A stretch of 64,000 bases of DNA from Saccharopolyspora phatthalungensis (GCF_014203395.1 NZ_JACHIW010000001.1:4943501-5007500); one strand, 5' to 3'. Numbered from the stretch's first letter, positions 23,363 to 32,343 are shown. Notes: generated from the letters alone by a model not told the origin. Made by a program: numbers and translations.

Positions 23363-26128
23363 TCAGCCGTCGGACTCCGACGACGGGATGTAGGCGCCCG
23401 GCACGTCGGCCGGCGCGTAGACCTTGTCCTCACCCGGGTAGGGCTGCGTCCACCCGTGCGTCTGGTACCACGTGAAGTGGTTCATCTGCGCGGGGTTCGC
23501 GAAGTCGGGCTTGGCGTCGGGTCCGGACAGGTGCTGGTGCGTCAGCCACTCGTCCCACTGCGCCGGCACCTGCTGCTTGTCCGCCGGCACCGCTGTGGCC
23601 GCTGGCACCGTCGCGGCCGCGGCGTTCTGCGGCGCGGGGGTGTCCAGACCACAGGCAGGCGGGGTCTTCAGACCCGCGGTCAGCGAGGTCCGGTTGGGCA
23701 GAGCGGTGAACGGCGTGTAGTCGGGCGCCTGGGTGAACGCCCCACTCATCGGGGAGGCCGCGCTGTCCTTCTGGTTCATCGGGTGGATCCCGAGGATCTG
23801 CTCGATGGTCCGGATCATCGTGATCTGCGAGTAGTAGTGGCTGTCGACGATGCCGTGCCTGGCCCAGGGGCTGATGATCTGGATCGGGGCACGGTGGCCG
23901 TCGACGTGGTCGAGGCCGGCCTGGGAGTCGTCCTCGACCACGAAGATCGCCGAGTCCTTCCAGTACTGGCTGTGCGAGATCGTGTCGACGATCTTGCCGA
24001 CCGCGAGGTCGTTGTCCGCGACCTGGGCGGCCCCGTTCGGCGGACCACCGGTGTGGTCGCTGGAGAGCCAGAACATGTTCAGGTTCGCCGGCCCGTTCTT
24101 CTCGAAGTCACGCTTCCAGATCTCGGTCCGGTAGATGTCCGGGACGCTGGTGTCGAACTTCGGGAAGCCGTGCACCGATACGTCGTTGAGCGACGGGATC
24201 GGCGAGGACGAATTCATGGGGTAGGCGGTGTCCTGACCGGTCGCCTGCATGTTCTTGGTGTCGCAGTACAGGTTCTGCCAGGTCGCGCCGGGCGGTTTCG
24301 TCAGGAACTGCTGGAACTCACCGAAGTCCCGCACGCTCTTGCCGGCCGCCTGCGCACCGCTCCAGATGAAGCCGGTCCGCTGGTGGCCGAGCGCGTCGTC
24401 CTCGGTGTCGTAGCTGCGCTTGTACTCGCCGGCCGAGGACTCGGTGTACTCCGGGTCGTCGGCCTGCATCAGCCAGTTGTGCCCCTCGGCGGAGTTCGTG
24501 CCGATGTCGTAGGTGTTGTCATACAGCCCGAACTGCTGGGCCATCGCGTGCTGGTTCGGCGTCACGTTCTCGCCGAATTGCGCCAGGGACGGGTCGCCGT
24601 TGCCACGCGGGACGTCACCGAATACCTGGTCGTAGGTCCGGTTCTCCTTGACGATCAGGAAGACGTGCTTGATCGTCGAGGGGTCGCCGAGCCGCAGCGG
24701 GACCGGCACCGGCTTTGCGTTGCCCTTGCCCTCGGTCAACGTGACCGAGCCGCCGTTCCAGCCGTTCTGGCTGAAGACCTTGCCGGTCTCGGACTTGATG
24801 ACACTGTCGTCCGGCAGCGTGAACCGTTGCAGGCTCGACGTCGTGTCGTGGGTGCCGTGCCCGGCCTTGTTCGTGGGGCGGCGGGCGTCGATACCGCGGG
24901 TGTTGGAGACCAGGACGTCGTTGCCGACGGTGGTGATCTCCGCGGGGAAGTAGTCCGTCGGGAGCAGGCCGACGTAGCTGACTGGCTCCAGCGGGCTCGT
25001 GTACCGGTAGACGGCGACCGCGTTGGCGCGGCCGAGCGTCACCAGCAGGTGCCCGTCGTCGGTGAGCGTCACCGCGTCGGGCTCGTAGCCCACCGACGCC
25101 TCCGGCCACGGCTGGGTGGCGATGGTCTGGACGACCTTGTTGCTGGCGGTGTCGATGACCGACACGTCGTTGGTGGCGGTGTTGGTGACGAACAGCGCCC
25201 CGTTTTTGGCGTACAGGGCGGTCGGGTGCAGACCGACGTCGATGCTCGCGACGGCAGCGGCCGGGTTCGCCAGGTCGATGACGCTGACCGTGCCGGTGGT
25301 GGTGGCACCGGTGGAGGGGTCGGCCGGGACCTGGGTGTTGTAGGAGTTCTGCGTGGCGTCGCCGGGCTTCGCCGGGCGCCCGCCCTCGTTGCTGACGTAG
25401 AGCTTGGTGCCGACCTTGACCATGTCACGCGGCGCGTTGCCCACGGCCCAGGTCTGCTGGATGGCCCCGGTCGCCGCGTTGATGGCGACGACGCGGTTCT
25501 GACCGTTGACGGCGGAGTACACGGTCGAGCCGTCGGGCGAGAACACCGCCTCACCCACCAGCGCGTGCTTGGGCCCGTCCGCCGGAATCGAGACGAAGGT
25601 CGGGTTGCCGACGGTGCCGTCCGGGTTCACGGAGAACTTGCGGTAGCCGTCGATCTGACCCAGCCACAGCTGCGAACCGTCGGGCGAGTATGTGGGGCCT
25701 TCCTGGCCCACGTCGTTGCCGCTGATGCGCAGGTTCGCCGACGCGGAGTTGCCGACGACCTGCTGCTCCTTCCAGTTCTTTAAGTCCACAATTGACAAAG
25801 CCATCCCGCCGTCGGTGACCGAGGCCGCGAGGTGGGTGCCATCCGGGCTGACCGAAGACGACATGATCTTGCCGTTGTTGATGACGAGGCGGTCGCCGAT
25901 CGGGGCGATGTACTGGTCGGCGGAGACGACCTGCCCCTGATCGGTGGTCTGGCCCACCTGGTCGGTGCCGAACCGGTGCGTTTGGGCGAAACCGATGCCG
26001 GTGCCGGCGGCGACGACGGCGACAGCGGTGGTGCCTGCCGTTACGAGGGGTATCCGGCGGCTGATGCGTCGACCGAGAAGGCCGGAATGGCCCTTCTCGA
26101 CACGCCGCCTGCGGCGTGTTACCTGCAT
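23363..26128 (-). CDS. Secreted YVTN beta-propeller / alkaline-phosphatase-like phosphoesterase
   Basis: 921 aa. An Arg-rich N-terminus (RRISRRIP) leads into a hydrophobic segment (about residues 35-55), consistent with export or membrane anchoring. Residues about 70-400 form a YncE/YVTN-type seven-bladed propeller (VSPDGTHLAAS, YSPDGSQLWLG, NTATNDVSVIDTASNKVV). From about 435 comes a phosphoesterase domain opening KHVFLIVKENRTYDQVFGD and including FVVEDDSQAGLDHVDGHRAP. The family has propeller-phosphoesterase fusions of unknown substrate, possibly phosphodiesters or phospholipids. The ATG at 26128 has AAGGGA 7 nt upstream and lies 4 bp after the permease gene. Confidence 0.88.
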   Translation of the reverse strand: MQVTRRRRRVEKGHSGLLGRRISRRIPLVTAGTTAVAVVAAGTGIGFAQTHRFGTDQVGQTTDQGQVVSADQYIAPIGDRLVINNGKIMSSSVSPDGTHLAASVTDGGMALSIVDLKNWKEQQVVGNSASANLRISGNDVGQEGPTYSPDGSQLWLGQIDGYRKFSVNPDGTVGNPTFVSIPADGPKHALVGEAVFSPDGSTVYSAVNGQNRVVAINAATGAIQQTWAVGNAPRDMVKVGTKLYVSNEGGRPAKPGDATQNSYNTQVPADPSTGATTTGTVSVIDLANPAAAVASIDVGLHPTALYAKNGALFVTNTATNDVSVIDTASNKVVQTIATQPWPEASVGYEPDAVTLTDDGHLLVTLGRANAVAVYRYTSPLEPVSYVGLLPTDYFPAEITTVGNDVLVSNTRGIDARRPTNKAGHGTHDTTSSLQRFTLPDDSVIKSETGKVFSQNGWNGGSVTLTEGKGNAKPVPVPLRLGDPSTIKHVFLIVKENRTYDQVFGDVPRGNGDPSLAQFGENVTPNQHAMAQQFGLYDNTYDIGTNSAEGHNWLMQADDPEYTESSAGEYKRSYDTEDDALGHQRTGFIWSGAQAAGKSVRDFGEFQQFLTKPPGATWQNLYCDTKNMQATGQDTAYPMNSSSPIPSLNDVSVHGFPKFDTSVPDIYRTEIWKRDFEKNGPANLNMFWLSSDHTGGPPNGAAQVADNDLAVGKIVDTISHSQYWKDSAIFVVEDDSQAGLDHVDGHRAPIQIISPWARHGIVDSHYYSQITMIRTIEQILGIHPMNQKDSAASPMSGAFTQAPDYTPFTALPNRTSLTAGLKTPPACGLDTPAPQNAAAATVPAATAVPADKQQVPAQWDEWLTHQHLSGPDAKPDFANPAQMNHFTWYQTHGWTQPYPGEDKVYAPADVPGAYIPSSESDG

Positions 26129-26132
26129 TGAG

Positions 26133-27491
26133 TTATCCCTTCGGGATGGTGGGTAGCAGCTCGACATTCGCGTCGAACTGCCAGAGCGGGTTCGGCGCGT
26201 CCCCGGTGGGGGTTCGCACCTGGAAGTAGCCGTTCACTTCCTTCGGCCCGTCGCCGTCGGCGATGAACCGCCCGTCTGCGGTGACGTCGAGCTGGTAGAT
26301 GGCCGTCCCTGCGGCCTCGACGTCGGGGAGATGCCAGGAGATGACGCAACGCCAGTCGTTGCCCGGTCCGTGGGCGGCGACCTGGCCGCCGCCCTTGTTG
26401 CACGTCGCCGTGGCCCTCAGCTGCGCCTCGGTGACGTCGGGTCGGTTCAGCTGTGTGGTCTGCAGGCGGTAGAGGTGGGCGAAGGCCGTGGCGACCGAGC
26501 TCTGCACTTTGTCCTGCTCGATCCCGGAACCCGTGGCTCCGGTCGCTGGGGTCACGACAGCGACGGTGACGGCGAGCAGCCCGACGAGCGGCAGGAGGCC
26601 GGTGCTGATCGCGCGGCGCCCGGAGCCGCCGTAAGTCAGGTTCGTGAAGTCGCGCCGCTGGAAAAACAGGTAGGCCAAGGCGGTTGCGGCAACGGCCCAC
26701 ACCAGGCTGACCACGATGCCGATCAGGAGCGGCCCGAGCTGTGCCGGGCTGGTGAACAGACCGTTCCAGGCGATGAAGCCGTAGCTGGGCAGGGCGAGGC
26801 GTACCGCGACGGGCACCGGCAGCATCTGGACGAGCTGCATGGCGAGGGCGACGACGAGAGGTAACAGCAGTCCCATCGGGGACCGTCCTAATGCGACGGA
26901 CCCGAGTAGTCCGATCGCAGCGAGGGCCAGGGTCGGGGCGAGCACGCAGACCCACGCGAGCAGGACCTTCCCGGCGGCGTCCGCAGGCGCCAGCAGGTGG
27001 CCGTCGAGCCCGACCAGCTGCCGGTTGCCGACCGCCACAACCCCGCCGGCCGCGCTGGAAACGGCCAGCCCGGCCACGAGCACCAGGATGACGGTGAGGC
27101 TCGCCAGTGCCTTCGCGACGAAGATCCGTCGCGGCGAACGGACCGCCACCAGCAGGTGGCGCCAGGTGCCGAGCCGGTCTTCGGAAGCGAACACGTCACC
27201 GGCGACCAGCGAGGTCAGCAGGGGGAGCGCATAGGTGCCCGCGAAACCAAGCATCACCAGCGATCCGGCCCAGCCCGTGGCATTCATCCAGCGACCGAAG
27301 AGAGTGTCGACGGGGAGCGAATTCTGCTGGCTCACCGCGGCGACGAAGAGTGCAGGCGCGATCCAGCAGGCGAGGACCAGCAGGCGCACCCACCATTGCG
27401 AGAGAAGTTTGACCAGCTCGAAGCGGTAGCCGCGCGCCACCGAGACAGGGCGGGCACCGACAGCAGGAGCATCGGCGACGGTCGCGGTCAT
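26133..27491 (-). CDS. ABC transporter permease with C-terminal extracellular-type domain
   Basis: 452 aa starting MTATVADAPAVGARPVSVA. The first 330 residues hold about 6-7 hydrophobic segments (ACWIAPALFVAAVS, GYLLPLLTSLVAGDVFA-like, ILVLVAGLAVSSAAGG). The fold matches ABC-2-type exporter permeases that work with the next gene's ATPase. Unusually, a last TM at about 310-335 is followed by a 115-aa soluble tail (QLRATATCNKGGG, DWRCVISWHLPD, GYFQVRTPTG) with two cysteines that probably form an outside disulfide. The 4-bp overlap with the ATPase gene implies a complex. Confidence 0.8.
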   Translation of the reverse strand: MTATVADAPAVGARPVSVARGYRFELVKLLSQWWVRLLVLACWIAPALFVAAVSQQNSLPVDTLFGRWMNATGWAGSLVMLGFAGTYALPLLTSLVAGDVFASEDRLGTWRHLLVAVRSPRRIFVAKALASLTVILVLVAGLAVSSAAGGVVAVGNRQLVGLDGHLLAPADAAGKVLLAWVCVLAPTLALAAIGLLGSVALGRSPMGLLLPLVVALAMQLVQMLPVPVAVRLALPSYGFIAWNGLFTSPAQLGPLLIGIVVSLVWAVAATALAYLFFQRRDFTNLTYGGSGRRAISTGLLPLVGLLAVTVAVVTPATGATGSGIEQDKVQSSVATAFAHLYRLQTTQLNRPDVTEAQLRATATCNKGGGQVAAHGPGNDWRCVISWHLPDVEAAGTAIYQLDVTADGRFIADGDGPKEVNGYFQVRTPTGDAPNPLWQFDANVELLPTIPKG

Positions 27492-28429
27492 CGGTTGGAC
27501 TCCTGTTGCTCGGTCAGGGCGAGGAACGCGGTTTCGAGTGGCGACACCACAGGTGCGAGCTCGCGCACCGCGATGCCCGCGTGCACAAGCCGCACCACCA
27601 GTTCGTCGAGGGCGGGCACAAACGCGCGCACTACGAGCACCTCGGCGTCCTGCCGTGCCCCGGCGTCGTCGACGACACGGATCCCGGCCGTGTCGGCGGC
27701 CAGCCGGCGGGCGTCCTCCGGGGTGGAGGTGATGAGCCGGTAGTCGAGTTCCTGGTTCTCGGCGGCGAGCTTGCTCAGCGGGCCGGAGAAGACGACGCGT
27801 CCGGTGGCGACGATTGTGACCTCGGAGCACAGCGCTTCGAGGTCGTCCATCCGGTGGCTGGAGAGCATGACGGAGGTTCCGTCGGCCGCGAGCCGGGTGA
27901 GGACACCGTGCACGTGCTGCTTGCCGGCCGGGTCGAGACCGTTGGACGGCTCGTCGAGCACTAGGAGGCGGGGCTTGGTGAGTAAGGCCGAGGCGAGCCC
28001 GAGGCGCTGACGCATGCCTAGGGAGAAGCCCCGGACCCGGTCGTCGGTGACATCGGTGAGGCCGACCTGGTCGAGCACATCGTCGATGCCCGCCGTCCGC
28101 GCGTCGCAGCCGCGAAGCGCGGCCAGCGCGGCGAGGTTCTGCTTGGCGGTGAGCGAGGGGTAGAGGCCGGGCCCGTCGACGAAACCCGCGACGGCGTCGG
28201 GAGCGGTGAGCGCTCGGCCGACCGGCGTACCGAGAATTTCGAGAGTGCCGCTGTCAGCGACGGCCAGGCCCAGCAGCAAGCCGAGCAAGGTCGTCTTGCC
28301 GGCGCCGTTCGGCCCGACCAACCCGTGGATCTGCCCCTGTGCCACATCCAGATCGATGGTGTCGAGCGCGACGACATCGCCGAAACACTTGGTGATCCCG
28401 CGAGCTCGCACTGCGAGGGGTGTGTCCAT
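27488..28429 (-). CDS. ABC transporter ATP-binding protein
   Basis: 313 aa with Walker A GPNGAGKTT, signature FSLGMRQR, Walker B LLVLDEPSNGLD and switch SSHRMDDLEALC. The CcmA/DrrA-like layout with a C-terminal extension of about 90 aa is typical of ABC-2 exporters. AAGGGA precedes the ATG at 28429. First gene of the operon ATPase-permease-phosphoesterase. The co-transcribed phosphoesterase suggests the pump moves, or is linked to, a cell-envelope substrate (inference). Confidence 0.9.
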   Translation of the reverse strand: MDTPLAVRARGITKCFGDVVALDTIDLDVAQGQIHGLVGPNGAGKTTLLGLLLGLAVADSGTLEILGTPVGRALTAPDAVAGFVDGPGLYPSLTAKQNLAALAALRGCDARTAGIDDVLDQVGLTDVTDDRVRGFSLGMRQRLGLASALLTKPRLLVLDEPSNGLDPAGKQHVHGVLTRLAADGTSVMLSSHRMDDLEALCSEVTIVATGRVVFSGPLSKLAAENQELDYRLITSTPEDARRLAADTAGIRVVDDAGARQDAEVLVVRAFVPALDELVVRLVHAGIAVRELAPVVSPLETAFLALTEQQESNR

Positions 28430-28595
28430 GGTTCCCTTCCTTCGTGACAGGTTGGGAATGTAGGGACACCCATCAACTTGGGCAGGGACGCTGGCTGAAC
28501 GTTCAGGAAACGGAGGGCGACTGGGTCCCGCCAGGTCGTCAACGACACGCTCAAACACTTGAGATCGCGAGCAGTGCCACCCCTTGAACGTGCTT

Positions 28596-28715
28596 ATGTC
28601 GCTGGCCTACCTGCGGCAGCTGACGGTGGACAAGGTGAAGATCGACAAGGGCTTCGTGCCCGGCATGGGCACCGATCTCGGCGATATGGCGGTGGTGAGC
28701 TGGATGACGCACTAG
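28596..28715 (+). pseudogene. EAL-domain fragment
   Basis: An in-frame 39-aa stretch, MSLAYLRQLTVDKVKIDKGF then VPGMGTDLGDMAVV, is the late part of a c-di-GMP phosphodiesterase EAL domain ('LPVDxLKIDxSF'). It is cut on both sides. The rest of the 28430-28966 gap (537 bp) shows no gene. Confidence 0.65.
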
Positions 28716-28966
28716 GGGATCACGGGGTTGACCTTGGCCGGCATTAGCCCAGAAGAGGGGTGAATATGGCGAATGTTCGTAATCCTCCCCATCAAGATCA
28801 CCCGGCCCTATACCGTCCTTGATCGGAGTCCTTCCGAACACCGTCGTGAATATTCCAAGAGGGATACATGGTTTGATCATTGTGGTTCGGGTTCCGAACC
28901 GTCATTAACGCTCACTAGCTTCGTGTCCTGGCCGCGCGATATACGACATACGGGACCAGATGTACC

Positions 28967-30493
28967 GTGGCTCCACACAATGACTCGATGCCTGCCCTGC
29001 GGCAGCGCGTTGATCAGCTTCGCTTGATGCAGCGTGAGGCGACACAGCCGGATGGGCTGAGTCGCCTTCTGCGGTGTGTGGCGCGGAGTGTCGACGGCCA
29101 CGCGGTGTTGCTCGACAGAACTGGTCGGCCGTTGCACGCGTTTCCCGAAATGCGGGATGACCTTCTTGCGGCTGTTGCCGGTGAAGTCGAACGGATTCGT
29201 CTCGGACAGGTCCACTCGGCTGCCGTGGAACACGACACACAGATGGTCGCTGCCCTGTCGATCAGTCACCCACGACCCGGCCCTGTTCTCGTCACGGCGA
29301 GCGGGAAGCAGGTCTTCTTACAGGCCAGGGAACTACTCGCCGATTCCGCGCGGCTGCTGTGGTTGTGCTGGCAGGTCACGGAAGCCCGCCGTGCCCGGCA
29401 GCGACTCGATCAAACGTATTTCCAGTTCAGGGAAGTAGTTCTGAATCTGCTCATGGTGGGAGACCGCGACGGTGCTGCGCGGGTGGCAGCGATGCTTGGT
29501 CCTCCCCTTGCCGACCCCATCAGGGTGTATGTGGCCGAATACGAGCCGCGGAAGGGGACACGTGAGGCATTGGCGGCGCAGTGCGCCGAGGTGTGCGATG
29601 GCCAGGCGTGGGTCGTGCTGTGTCCTGGGTATCGCCGCCACGTGATCGTGCTGGCTCCTGTCGGTGACCCGTCATCCTCGGCGCGGGACGACACTGGCCG
29701 ACCATGTGTCGAGGCTGATCCGGTCGAGGAGCGGTTTCGTGGGTTTGTCCAGGGCAGAGGCGACGTGCACGTGGGTGCCAGCCAGGTTGTGTCCCTGCGC
29801 GAGACGGCCGCCGGGTACGAGCAGGCGTTCCACGCGTTGGCAGCCGCCAAGAGCGGCGCCGAGCATTACGCGCGATTCAGGCCCCAGGAAGAATTGGCCG
29901 CGCTACTAGGCCAAACCGGACGAGACTGGGCGGGGAAACTGTTAGCGCCGCTGATCGAGTACATTCCCGACCGCTGCCACGATCCTGACGCCAAGGAACT
30001 CGCCAGGACGCTGCAATTTTGGCTGATGGCCTACAACGTCTCGGCGAAAGCACTGAAGATCCACCGAAACACGCTGTCAGCGCGGCTGAGTCACATCGAG
30101 CGTCTCCTGGGCTGCGATCTACACCAGATCAGGACACAGGCAACGCTGGATCTGGCCTTGCGGATTCTGCACTATCCCCGTTCATCGTCCGGGGATCACC
30201 AGGACAGCATCAACGCGCTGCTGAACACCGCCGCTGTGCGATTGTGGGCGCAGCGCCAGCTCACACCACTTCTCACTGACGATGCACAACAGTCGTTGAC
30301 AACGCTGCGTGCCTGGCTGGCGAGCGACGCTCGCCTCGATATGACGGCAGCGGCCCTTGAAATCTCCGTACCAGGTACCCGCAAGCGCCTGCTGCGTGTC
30401 GAAAGACTCCTCCAACGGTCGCTGCTCATCGGGCCGTCGGCCCGCTACGACCTGTGGCTCGCTCTGCGCATACACGACGGGCACGACCTCTGA
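28967..30493 (+). CDS. PucR/CdaR-type transcriptional regulator with two C-terminal HTH modules
   Basis: 508 aa. The N-terminal half is GAF-like (CVARSVDGHAVLLDRTGRPL). A GGDEF-like middle region follows. A PucR C-terminal HTH is at about 350-400 (AYNVSAKALKIHRNTLSARL, SHIERLLGCDL). After it comes a second, similar module at about 455-500 (ALEISVPGTRKRLLRVERLL), so the DNA-binding end appears duplicated. The GTG at 28967 or the ATG at 28988 can start; neither has a clear Shine-Dalgarno. It precedes the small-peptide/ABC region at 30.7-34.7 kb in the same direction and is its likely regulator. Confidence 0.8.
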   Translation: MAPHNDSMPALRQRVDQLRLMQREATQPDGLSRLLRCVARSVDGHAVLLDRTGRPLHAFPEMRDDLLAAVAGEVERIRLGQVHSAAVEHDTQMVAALSISHPRPGPVLVTASGKQVFLQARELLADSARLLWLCWQVTEARRARQRLDQTYFQFREVVLNLLMVGDRDGAARVAAMLGPPLADPIRVYVAEYEPRKGTREALAAQCAEVCDGQAWVVLCPGYRRHVIVLAPVGDPSSSARDDTGRPCVEADPVEERFRGFVQGRGDVHVGASQVVSLRETAAGYEQAFHALAAAKSGAEHYARFRPQEELAALLGQTGRDWAGKLLAPLIEYIPDRCHDPDAKELARTLQFWLMAYNVSAKALKIHRNTLSARLSHIERLLGCDLHQIRTQATLDLALRILHYPRSSSGDHQDSINALLNTAAVRLWAQRQLTPLLTDDAQQSLTTLRAWLASDARLDMTAAALEISVPGTRKRLLRVERLLQRSLLIGPSARYDLWLALRIHDGHDL

Positions 30494-30737
30494 CTCCCCA
30501 CTACCCGTCAAACGCGACGCCTCTGACCCGGATGCCCGGCGTGGTCTTCACACGTCCGGACGATCTTTGGTCGCCAATCGGGTACACAGCCGGTAAACCC
30601 TCATCCTGACTGAACATCTTCGTACCGCACGCCCCGCCTCACTGTGCAAAAAGAACCTGGCTGACCGCATACGCATGGTCCTAGTGTGAAAAGCACTGGC
30701 AGCCAACGAGATCAACCCAAAGAAAGCTAGGGGAGAA

Positions 30738-30938
30738 ATGGGTGTAGCGTCCAACTGGACGACCCTCACCCGCGAGGCACTCAAGCACATTGCAAAATTG
30801 TCCAAAAGGCTGCCGGGCCCAAACTGGGGGATCCGGCCGCTGGCAGCACATCAGGGGGCTGCCAGCGGCCACCTCCAAGGTTCGAGAAGGAACGGCTCCC
30901 GAAGTAGGGGGCTAGGAACAACGACTGGGAAAGATTGA
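30738..30938 (+). CDS. Small ORF (66 aa) after the PucR-type gene
   Basis: ATG behind a good GGGGAGAA. Starts MGVASNWTTLTREALKHIAK, then becomes Gly/Ser/Arg-rich. The first 30 residues look helical and basic. A perfect 13-bp hairpin lies inside the frame. It could be a peptide gene, a leader ORF or a chance frame. No family recognised. Confidence 0.35.
   Translation: MGVASNWTTLTREALKHIAKLSKRLPGPNWGIRPLAAHQGAASGHLQGSRRNGSRSRGLGTTTGKD
30835..30870 (+). terminator. 13-bp hairpin inside/after the first small ORF
   Basis: GGCCGCTGGCAGC pairs perfectly with GCTGCCAGCGGCC around ACATCAGGGG. No T-run follows, so attenuation or an RNA structure is as likely as termination. It is similar in sequence to the hairpin at 31017 (shared TGGCAGCAC and GGGGGCTGCCA). 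Confidence 0.5.
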
Positions 30939-30940
30939 CG

Positions 30941-31081
30941 ATGACGCAAGCCGTGCGACAGATCACCACGGGCACCGATGGCCGGGGGTCGCCGGAGCCC
31001 GCACCGGGGGAACCGGCCATTGGCAGCACGGGGGGCTGCCAATGGCTGCCGGAACCGAAACCGGAAAGCGATTCGGATTGA
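30941..31081 (+). CDS. Small ORF (46 aa), Pro/Gly/Glu-rich
   Basis: Starts 2 nt after the previous ORF's stop, with GGGAAAG upstream, and encodes MTQAVRQITTGTDGRG, a proline-rich middle, GGCQWLPEP and an acidic end (ESDSD). It contains the hairpin at 31017. Tight spacing hints at translation with the previous ORF. Function unknown; a peptide precursor or leader are both possible. Confidence 0.3.
   Translation: MTQAVRQITTGTDGRGSPEPAPGEPAIGSTGGCQWLPEPKPESDSD
31017..31045 (+). terminator. 11-bp hairpin in the second small ORF
   Basis: CCATTGGCAGC and GCTGCCAATGG form a perfect stem around ACGGGGG. It is the second of two look-alike hairpins upstream of the secreted-protein gene. Confidence 0.5.
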
Positions 31082-31138
31082 GCAATCGTCGACCTTTCGG
31101 GTTCGTCTCACAAAAAAACAGAGAACTGGGGAGTAAAA

Positions 31139-31515
31139 ATGATCAAGAAAATAGCCGCTGCGGCCGCGATGCTCAGCATGACAGCCGCGGGTGGGTTCGC
31201 CCTCGCATCTCCGGCCTGGGCCGTTCCGGCTGAGCAGCGGGCATGCGACTTGTACGCGAACGTGGTCACCCAGGCAGGGAACACGCTCGTCGCACACGGA
31301 GGTCGGGTCGGTTGCGGTGTCCCGGCGACGGTGACCGTCCAGCTCAACAAGGACATCTCGATGTGGCCTGACTCGACGCTCGCCGCCGAAACCGTGACGG
31401 GACGAGTCGTGCACCTCGCCCCGCGGGGGTCTGCGAAGAGCGCAGCATGTATTACACCTACACGATTAGCAACACCGGAAACACTCGTGAAGGTGTGCAC
31501 AACTTCTTCTGCTGA
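31139..31515 (+). pseudogene. Small secreted four-Cys protein, copy 1, frameshifted
   Basis: Begins MIKKIAAAAAMLSMTAAGGF with a Sec signal peptide ending SPAWA. The mature part is close to that of the intact copy at 34302 (QACDLYANVVTQAGN-like, GGRVGCGVPATVTVQLNKD). At about 31428 the copy reads GGGGGTCTGCG where copy 2 has GGGGGTTCTGCG. The missing T puts the conserved end (YYTYTISNTGNTREG, NFFC) into another frame. Translation would run to 31582 with an unrelated tail, losing two of four cysteines. A 1-nt sequencing error cannot be excluded. Confidence 0.8.
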
Positions 31516-31523
31516 GTTCGAAT

Positions 31524-31551
31524 CCCTCGGGGTGGGCAACCACCCCGAGGG
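31524..31551 (+). terminator. 12-bp hairpin with GCAA tetraloop, copy 1
   Basis: CCCTCGGGGTGG-GCAA-CCACCCCGAGGG, a perfect stem closed by a GNRA loop, followed by GTTT. It sits between the secreted-protein gene and the ABC ATPase gene, where it would lower read-through or protect the upstream mRNA, giving more peptide than transporter. Confidence 0.75.
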
Positions 31552-31584
31552 GTTTGGTGCGGCTGAACGGAACGCGGGGTGAAT

Positions 31585-32343
31585 ATGCAAGCCACGTTCG
31601 AGCACGTGAGCTTCTACTACGGGAAGAGAAAGGCACTGGATGACGTCACGTGGCAGGTCCGTCCTGGCACGGTCGGATTGCTAGGCCCCAACGGAGCGGG
31701 CAAGACCACTCTCCTCTCGCTTCTGGTCACATTGGCCAAACCGAAAGGCGGTCGGATAACGCTCGGCGAGCACGATCTCGCCAGCAGTGCCGGACGAAGG
31801 GAAGCAAGGAAGCTGCTCGGCTTCGTGCCACAGCGCTTCTCTCTCGCTGGCGAGCTACGTCTACGCGACACGGTCGAGTACGCGGCGTGGGTCAACGGAA
31901 CCCCTGAACCGGGGCTGTCCGCGGCAGCAGACCGGGCACTGTCCGAGGTCGGCCTCGCCGATCGCGCGCGTTCACGCGTCCGCAGCCTCTCGGGAGGGCA
32001 ACGTCAGCGGTTGGGCGTCGCGGCCGCCTTGGCGCACGATCCGAAGGTCGTAGTCCTCGACGAGCCAACGGTGGGCCTTGACCCGGGTCAACGGCTGCGC
32101 GTACGCGAACTCGTGGCTTCGATCGGACGCAAGCGCACGGTGGTGCTTTCCAGCCACCTGCTGGAAGACATCTCGCATCTCTGCCAGCGAGTCGCAGTCC
32201 TCGCGGAGGGCAAGCTTGTGTTCGACGGCTCCGTAACGCAGTTCCAAGCGCTGGTCGACAACACCGATGACGGTTCGGCCACGATGGGATCGGGCTTCGA
32301 GCGGGCCTACGAAACGCTGATCGCGCGCCTGGGGGAGCCGTGA
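31585..32343 (+). CDS. ABC transporter ATP-binding protein
   Basis: About 252 aa: Walker A GPNGAGKTT, signature LSGGQRQR, Walker B VVVLDEPTVGLD and H-switch SSHLLEDI. ABC-2-type exporter ATPase. Starts at the ATG 31585 (or GTG 31579) just after the GCAA hairpin. It overlaps the next gene by GTGA. Its first codons lie in the direct repeat. It probably energises export of, or self-protection from, the adjacent secreted protein (inference). Confidence 0.9.
   Translation: MQATFEHVSFYYGKRKALDDVTWQVRPGTVGLLGPNGAGKTTLLSLLVTLAKPKGGRITLGEHDLASSAGRREARKLLGFVPQRFSLAGELRLRDTVEYAAWVNGTPEPGLSAAADRALSEVGLADRARSRVRSLSGGQRQRLGVAAALAHDPKVVVLDEPTVGLDPGQRLRVRELVASIGRKRTVVLSSHLLEDISHLCQRVAVLAEGKLVFDGSVTQFQALVDNTDDGSATMGSGFERAYETLIARLGEP

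Larger units (their letters stand above)
31089..31649 (+). repeat. Direct repeat, copy 1 (about 560 bp)
   Basis: From TCGACCTTTCGGG to CTGGATGACGTCAC this segment is nearly the same as 34252-34813. It spans the leader, a small secreted-protein gene, a GCAA-loop hairpin and the first about 22 codons of an ABC ATPase gene. The two copies are about 3.2 kb apart and enclose the ABC operon, as expected from tandem duplication of a peptide-ABC unit followed by loss of most of the second ABC set. Confidence 0.9.

Noticed and set aside
23264..25783. 839-aa forward frame opposite the phosphoesterase
   Set aside because: Val/Arg/Gly-rich antisense shadow of a gene with clear domains on the other strand.
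26085..26120. Hairpins (CGAGAAGGCC / GGCCCTTCTCG and CACGCCG / CGGCGTG) near the phosphoesterase start
   Set aside because: They lie inside the Arg-rich coding start (RRRRRVEKGHSG) and are probably by-products of codon use.
31511..31535. GAGTTCGAATCCC resembles a tRNA T-arm (TTCGAAT) and could suggest a tRNA end or attachment site
   Set aside because: The flanks do not form a T-stem, there is no acceptor or anticodon arm, and the same sequence recurs at 34678 as part of the coding/hairpin repeat.
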